From Pilaira anomala (Eukaryota > Mucoromycota > Mucoromycetes > Mucorales > Mucoraceae), in the NCBI GenBank assembly GCA_025716855.1, contig JAIXMQ010000025.1, positions 310,001-374,000 on the forward strand: a DNA stretch of 64,000 nt, in the 5' to 3' direction. The notes beneath the pieces were generated by a model. The model saw only the letters and a program-made list of their open reading frames with translations, ran no database searches and had not been told where the DNA came from. A program made the translations under genes and the position numbers. Shown here piece by piece: positions 58,537 to 64,000 of the stretch; positions within the stretch are counted from its first letter, which is position 1, and the number at the start of each line of letters is the position of its first letter.

Positions 58537-61500
58537 TTAATGAAAAGGAGATTGAGTCCTGTACTGACCAGGTGGAGGAGGGGGAGTAGAAGGAGTTTGA
58601 TAACCCATCATAGGAGATCCCATCATGGGAGGCGGTGTTGCATAACCAGCTTGATACGGTGGTAAATTAAATGCTGGGGAGCCTCCTCGAACAGATTGAG
58701 ATTGCTGCATCATATAAGATGCATTATTGCTTGTTGTAGTGTTATAGTTTACACCAGGTCGACTCACATAACTTTGTTGACTATAATAAGTACCTTGACT
58801 ATACCCAGAACGTTGTGAACCATGTGATCCAACTGACGCATTATCATTAAAGTAGTTCCCTCCGTCTTCATCATCATATAAACTCTTTTCATATTCATCC
58901 CAAGTCAATAACGGAATTGATTTACGGTCAAATTTACCTTCATCCGCCATGACTAATTTTTTACCCTTCTCACCCATAACTACACGAGTATTACCCCATG
59001 AGAAATCATCAAAATGCCAGTAAGAATAAATGGGAATCATGAAAGAAAAGACCGGAATAGCAAATATAGATACAATCATCCAAATGATATGTTCCCATTT
59101 TCTATGTAATAAAAAGATGACTGCTTGAAGACCATAAACACCGGCAATAGTAATAATAGACATCATGGGTACACCAGAAGTAGATGTAGCTAAAGTATAA
59201 ATTAAATAAACAAGATAACCTACAATAGCGGGCTGGACCAAAGTACTGAATAAATCAAGCATAACAACAAAACGCATAGAGAAACAGCAGAAACCACAGA
59301 GTTGAGGCAAAAAGACAAGTTCACCAAGATTATGAATAGTTGAGTTAATCCAACGACGACGTTGAGATAACAAAACACTCCATTGGTCAGGAGCATTAGT
59401 AGCACATTTAGCATCAGAAACAAATTTTGTCTTGTAGTTTGGGAAATGTTTCAAAATAAGAGTAGTTAAGTAACGATCTTCACCTAAATGAAGTAAATTC
59501 TTCTTGTGTAAAGTATCAACCTTATTAATTGAATAATCTTCCAGAATTTGATTTGAGATCAAGAGCGGTTGATTCTTTAAAGGTGCACGAATTCGATACA
59601 TACAAAAACAGCCCGGTAAACAAGTAACAGAGCCAAACAAAGATTCAAAGGCCTTGATCAAGTAATGGGAAATGAAATATTCATAAACTTGAATCATAGT
59701 AACCCAACTATCTTTTTCATTTGATAATACAGTTTCACCACATAAACCAATAATTTTAGCATCGTGTGCAAAGACAGAAACCATTCTATTTAATCCGTCA
59801 GGCATAACTTCTGTATCTGCATCCACCATTAAAACGTATTCATAAAAGATAGGATTCACACCAATGATATTCTTGATCTGATGAAAGAGTTCAAGTTCCA
59901 TAGGTGTCATAGGTGCGTTAAAATGTACCTTATTCAAGAAGCTCATCAAGATCAATTGACTGTCTCGTTTACCTCGATTACCTGGCTTTTGTCTTTCAGA
60001 AGGTTTACCCACTTTAGATACAACAATATAAGGTACAACATGACCACGACATTCATATAAACCAGAATAGACTTTACCCATATTATGTTGTTTTTGTCCT
60101 TCTCCCACCGAAAAGAAAGATAAAGCTTCAGGATCTGTACGTGCGTTTACGCCCAGAATATCCAATACAATACGAGAAGTAGGACGATCATTACCACCAC
60201 CAATGACCATACCGTCACAAATAAGAAACAATAATTTACGCTTATCATCATACTGTAAAGCAGCAATTGAATCAATTGTCTTTCTTAATTCATCTTCTCC
60301 TTCCGTATAGCAAGGAACTTGACAGACCACAAATTTGTCTTGTTTTTCAGGTTCACGCCAAGTACGGAACTGTAGTGCAGCCAAGAACTTGAATACAATG
60401 ATGGCACAAAGAAAGATAGTGACGATCAATAGCAAGTACTCTGCAAATAAACAACGTGCTGAATTACGTTGATCTACTGAACCAGCAAAATAAATATTTC
60501 TCAAGCAAACCTTTTGACGGTTTTTGATTTCGTCTGATAAAGAAAGTGCGTTCCAGTAAGGTGTGATATCTTCTCCGGCCTTTTGAGAAAATAAAGAAAC
60601 AATAGCACTATCCAAAAATGAGATTTCGGAAGCAGGAGGTGCTTCTTGACCTTCGGGCATATCAAATCGACGTCCTCCCAGGATATAAGGTGTAAGATCA
60701 TAGATATTACCATCTAATACAGCCCATTGTCTTAACTTTCTTGCTCCATTTACATCAGATGGATTAATGGCTTGGGACTTGATTTCTTCAGGACTATAGC
60801 CCATTGTACCTACTTTATAATCTGTTCTTAAAAATGTCATTTGTTGATAGTACCAGTCTGGGCGTGGATCTGCACTTGTTGGTAAAAAGTTATGGTATCG
60901 AGCATTGACATCTGTCAAGTTTGTATTGTATTCTAATACGATATAAGGGTTTACGGTACCATTGACACCATTACATAAAGCAGATACTTGTATAGGAAAG
61001 ATAGTCGAAGCATCTTTTCCGCCATATTCCAATAAAGCCTGTTGAGGAATAACCGAACTAGCCCAATGTCTTGGAGCAAATTTGGTCAAATCAAATACTT
61101 CACCACGAATAGCCACATAGGCATTATCAGCATCCGCATGGTTAGCTAATTCAGAAGTAGAGAATACATTTTGATGAGGACAAACTAATTTACCAAAGAA
61201 GACCAAGAACCAAATGATGAAAGCAGAAGTAAACAAGATACAAAGACAAAGTGTCATTTTTTCACGCCAAGCGATTTGAATATCTGGTCTCTTCATTTTA
61301 CCACACCAAAGTAAAAAGAAGGTAGGTATCCACCAAGTTGAAAACCAAACAAAATTTAACCAGCTGCGTCTTGCTCTTGATAATTTTTCTTCGGGCTCTT
61401 CTGGTGCTTCTTCTTCTACTATACCAGCAGTTGGACTCAGTTGCTTTAATTCGGCTGTGGCTGGTTTTCCATACACGTCAGAACCATAATGTGAATCAGT

Positions 61501-64000
61501 ATCGTAATGGCTACTTTGTGGATAGGATGGATGATATTCGTCATCCGAAAGAAAAGATCGTTGATCGTCTGTATAAATAGATCCTCCTGTTCCTCCTGCT
61601 GCAGGAGTTCCTATTCTTGGTAATGGTAATCCAGCCGCTGTCGCAATGGCCGCTGCTGCGTCATGACGACGATCCGTTTGAGCATAATCCGATTTAGGTA
61701 ATAAAAACTCCGTATTAGATCCAAACGATAAGTTAGACAAGGAATCTGCACTATGGTCTCTATCTAAGTGCATCATAGGTGGTGCTTGCAATGTTGCTAG
61801 ATTATCCGTCACTCGTTTCTCTTCTTTTTGCTTTCTCTGTTCTTCTTTTTCTACTGTGCGTAATTCATCTTCTAAGCTTTGCCACACGGATTCATTCAAG
61901 AATATCTGTATGTAATTTAATTTTAAGTACATGTATAACAATCTAAATATATAAAAATTTACCTTGGTATAGCCTAAATCAACTTGCTCAGATGACCAAG
62001 CGAATAATGCAATAGCTGACTCACATTGTTCTTTGGCATCTCCACTCAACCTATCTACACCTCTTTCACCTAGCGTATTTGTGTATCTATCCAAGAACTC
62101 ATCGTGAAAGAAACTAGCAGTATAATGAACAGATAATCTTTGACAAATTTGAGGTATACCAAAAGCTCGAATTTGAGATCTTACACGATTTGGATCAAAT
62201 TGATTTGGAGCAGCATTATCATTTGGTCTAATACAAAAGATAAACCAAGGCACAGTTTCATTTAAAGTAGTAAATAAATCATCTAGAGCGGTATTCAATT
62301 GAGACAATAACATGGAAACATTTCTTTTAGGTACGGGTGTGGCTGAACTTTCATCAAAAATAGGGTCCAGTGTACTTTGTCTTGTACGTTTCGTTGATTT
62401 TGTTCTACGCATAGAGGGACCTCTTAATGGACCAGAAGGCTGTTGCGCATTCAAGATAGCATCAGTTTGCTTTGGATGATTTTCGGTCTTTACATTTGTG
62501 TCTGCAAATAATTCAAGTAAGAAACTATTATAAGAGGCTGGAGAAGTTTCACTTCCTCGAATTAATTGTACCAAGTCTGCATTTAAACTATCTCGGTTGG
62601 ATTCAAGGAATTGAGTTGGACTATAATTGACTAAGCCTGAAAAGTGTTGAATTGAAAATGAGGGACGTTCTGCTACTGAAGAAGATTTTAAACTAAAGGA
62701 GGCATGATTTCCATTGTATTTTCCAAATGTATCTAATAAAGTCAAATCATTTGAACTAGTTGATTTTGAATGATGATTGATGATATCTACTAGGCCATGC
62801 TTGGGTCTTGTCAATAGTTCTACACAGGCCTGATTATTAAAGTAAGGTACATCAGATACAGTTAAACCTTCAGCACGATATTCATCTATATCAACTTCAA
62901 ATATACTATGTTGACAAAAATGTTGTAATCTTTCATTTGCCAAATTGACACAAAATGAATTAAAATCAGTAGTGGTAGTTAATCTAGGTCCAGGTAAATC
63001 TAAAATACCAATAAAGTTATGTACAGTATCACAACATAATTTGGTATTTATATATTCCACCAGCCAAGTAAATAATAAAGAGTACAAGGCTTTAACAATA
63101 TCATCCCTTTGTTTTGAAGCACCTGCAGTATCTAAAATAAGAGTCGTAACATCCTTTTTTATCAATTGAGTCTTGTAAGTTAAAACGTTTTGTAAGGCTT
63201 GAGGATCCACACCCAAAAAATCTGCACAAAGATCCAATGTAGCGGAATTCTTTACGAAAGCAGCTTCTTGAATCGTTGAATCTAATACGAATTCTAATTG
63301 ACCCAAATGTAATAAACAAGCTAAAAATTGCCAGATACGAGCTTGATATTTCTTATTAATACCTAATGTTCTCATAGCCGCCTTTAAGTTCTTGAATTGA
63401 GCTGATTCTCCACCCATTGCAGCCATATGTCTTGGTATATAACGATAAACGGAATCATCATCACCTAATTGTAAAATAGATTTTTCTTCTTGTGAAGTAC
63501 CGCCTAATAATTGATAAAAGATATGAAATGTTTGTTCATGACTAGGACAATGAGTGATACGAGGCTTGTCTAATAAATAATTCAATAGTTTGGCTCCCAC
63601 CATACGCCCCCGCTCGTTAAATTGTAATTCCAAGTACTTTCCAAATCGAGAAGCATTTATGTTTAAACTTGTACGAGCATTACCAAATGCTTCTAAAATT
63701 ACTTGAATATTCGAAATTTGTTGTTGAAGTTTGGTTTCCTTTTTATGACTTGATAATTGAACAAGATGATTTAAACTAGATTTGAATGATTCTGTCTTTC
63801 CACTGCCTGATTCACCACTATATATATATATAAAAGTTAATATTTTTCCCCTTCGCGATCCCGTTTTCCTTTTTTTTTTTTTTTTTGCCCCCTTTATCTT
63901 TTGTTGTTTTTACTTTGTCTTTTTTTTTTTTTTTTTTCTCCTCCCCCTTTATCTAGTAATTAACTTACTTTAATATTAAAGATTGATCAATACCAGTACG
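58537..64000 (-). CDS. Myosin-motor chitin synthase (class V/VII type), 5' end outside window
   Basis: Exons visible: 58537-61905, 61963-63817, and part of an exon at 63969-64000; the beginning lies beyond the window. Order from the N-terminal side: myosin-head-like domain with its P-loop GESGSGKTES, two membrane helices (WFSTWWIPTFFLLW; LCLCILFTSAFIIWFLVFF), a cytochrome b5-like segment (VAIRGEVFDLTKFAP), another helix (LLLIVTIFLCAIIVFKFLAA), then the GT2 chitin synthase domain with VMVDADTEVMPDG... type Asp motifs (seen as LMVDADTEVMPDG), GEDRYLTTLIL and QRRRWINST, and C-terminal helices. It polymerises chitin from UDP-GlcNAc at the plasma membrane; the motor-like domain tethers it to actin for polar delivery (known in other fungi). 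The tail is Tyr/Ser/Pro-rich and ends GQYRTQSPFH; the C-terminal DEK-type domain usual in these enzymes is not seen. Confidence 0.93.

Noticed and set aside
61338..61580. Plus-strand open frame within the chitin synthase gene
   Set aside because: Shadow of the minus-strand coding sequence.
1..64000. tRNA/rRNA genes, CRISPR arrays, insertion sequences, viral genes
   Set aside because: Scanned by eye for tRNA box sequences, direct-repeat arrays, transposase or reverse-transcriptase motifs; none convincing. A tRNAscan/Infernal run would be decisive for RNA genes.

Overview
The window is a piece of a eukaryotic, fungal genome, most probably an early-diverging Mucoromycota lineage (Mucorales-like). 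Support for this: very AT-rich DNA with long A and T homopolymers; genes interrupted by many short introns (about 45-100 nt) with GTAAG-type donors and YAG acceptors; and fungal genes such as a myosin-motor chitin synthase, an Ecl1-type factor, KNH-type and Cys-rich GPI wall proteins, a Spc19-like DASH subunit and a BAR-PH-GRAM-VASt sterol-transfer protein. No prokaryotic operons, CRISPR arrays or intact transposons were seen. Species assignment is inference.
Layout: 0-2.6 kb holds a mitochondrial MAM33/p32 protein and ceramide glucosyltransferase. 2.6-17.9 kb is gene-poor, AT-rich DNA holding only a C2-domain protein (minus), an Ecl1-like zinc protein and a KNH-type GPI protein, plus weak relics. 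17.9-28.0 kb is one 23-exon gene for a predicted 2,933-residue ankyrin-repeat poly(ADP-ribose) polymerase with WGR, regulatory, catalytic and a C-terminal PBZ-like zinc-finger segment; this is the most unusual object in the window. 28.7-31.8 kb: mitochondrial threonyl-tRNA synthetase and a small Cys-rich GPI protein. 32.5-38.4 kb: an unknown protein with an internal duplication, a Spc19-like protein with an extra C-terminal domain, and a Sip3/Lam-type sterol-transfer protein. 38.4-40.6 kb is decayed DNA with a poly-Q gene relic. 40.6-46.2 kb: three plus-strand genes (SLC35F6-like transporter, DDT/WHIM chromatin factor, TM9SF3). 46.4-55.4 kb: a 20-exon neurofibromin (RasGAP) on the minus strand, divergent from an M13 (neprilysin-type) metallopeptidase. 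The right edge holds a myosin-motor chitin synthase that runs off the window.
Shared themes: several products act at membranes and the cell wall (glucosylceramide synthesis, sterol transfer, TM9 Golgi sorting, chitin synthesis, GPI wall proteins), but nothing indicates a gene cluster acting in one pathway; the neighbours look like ordinary fungal gene order. Exon joins given here were worked out by hand from splice-site and reading-phase consistency; every multi-exon model closes in frame, but none is transcript-verified.
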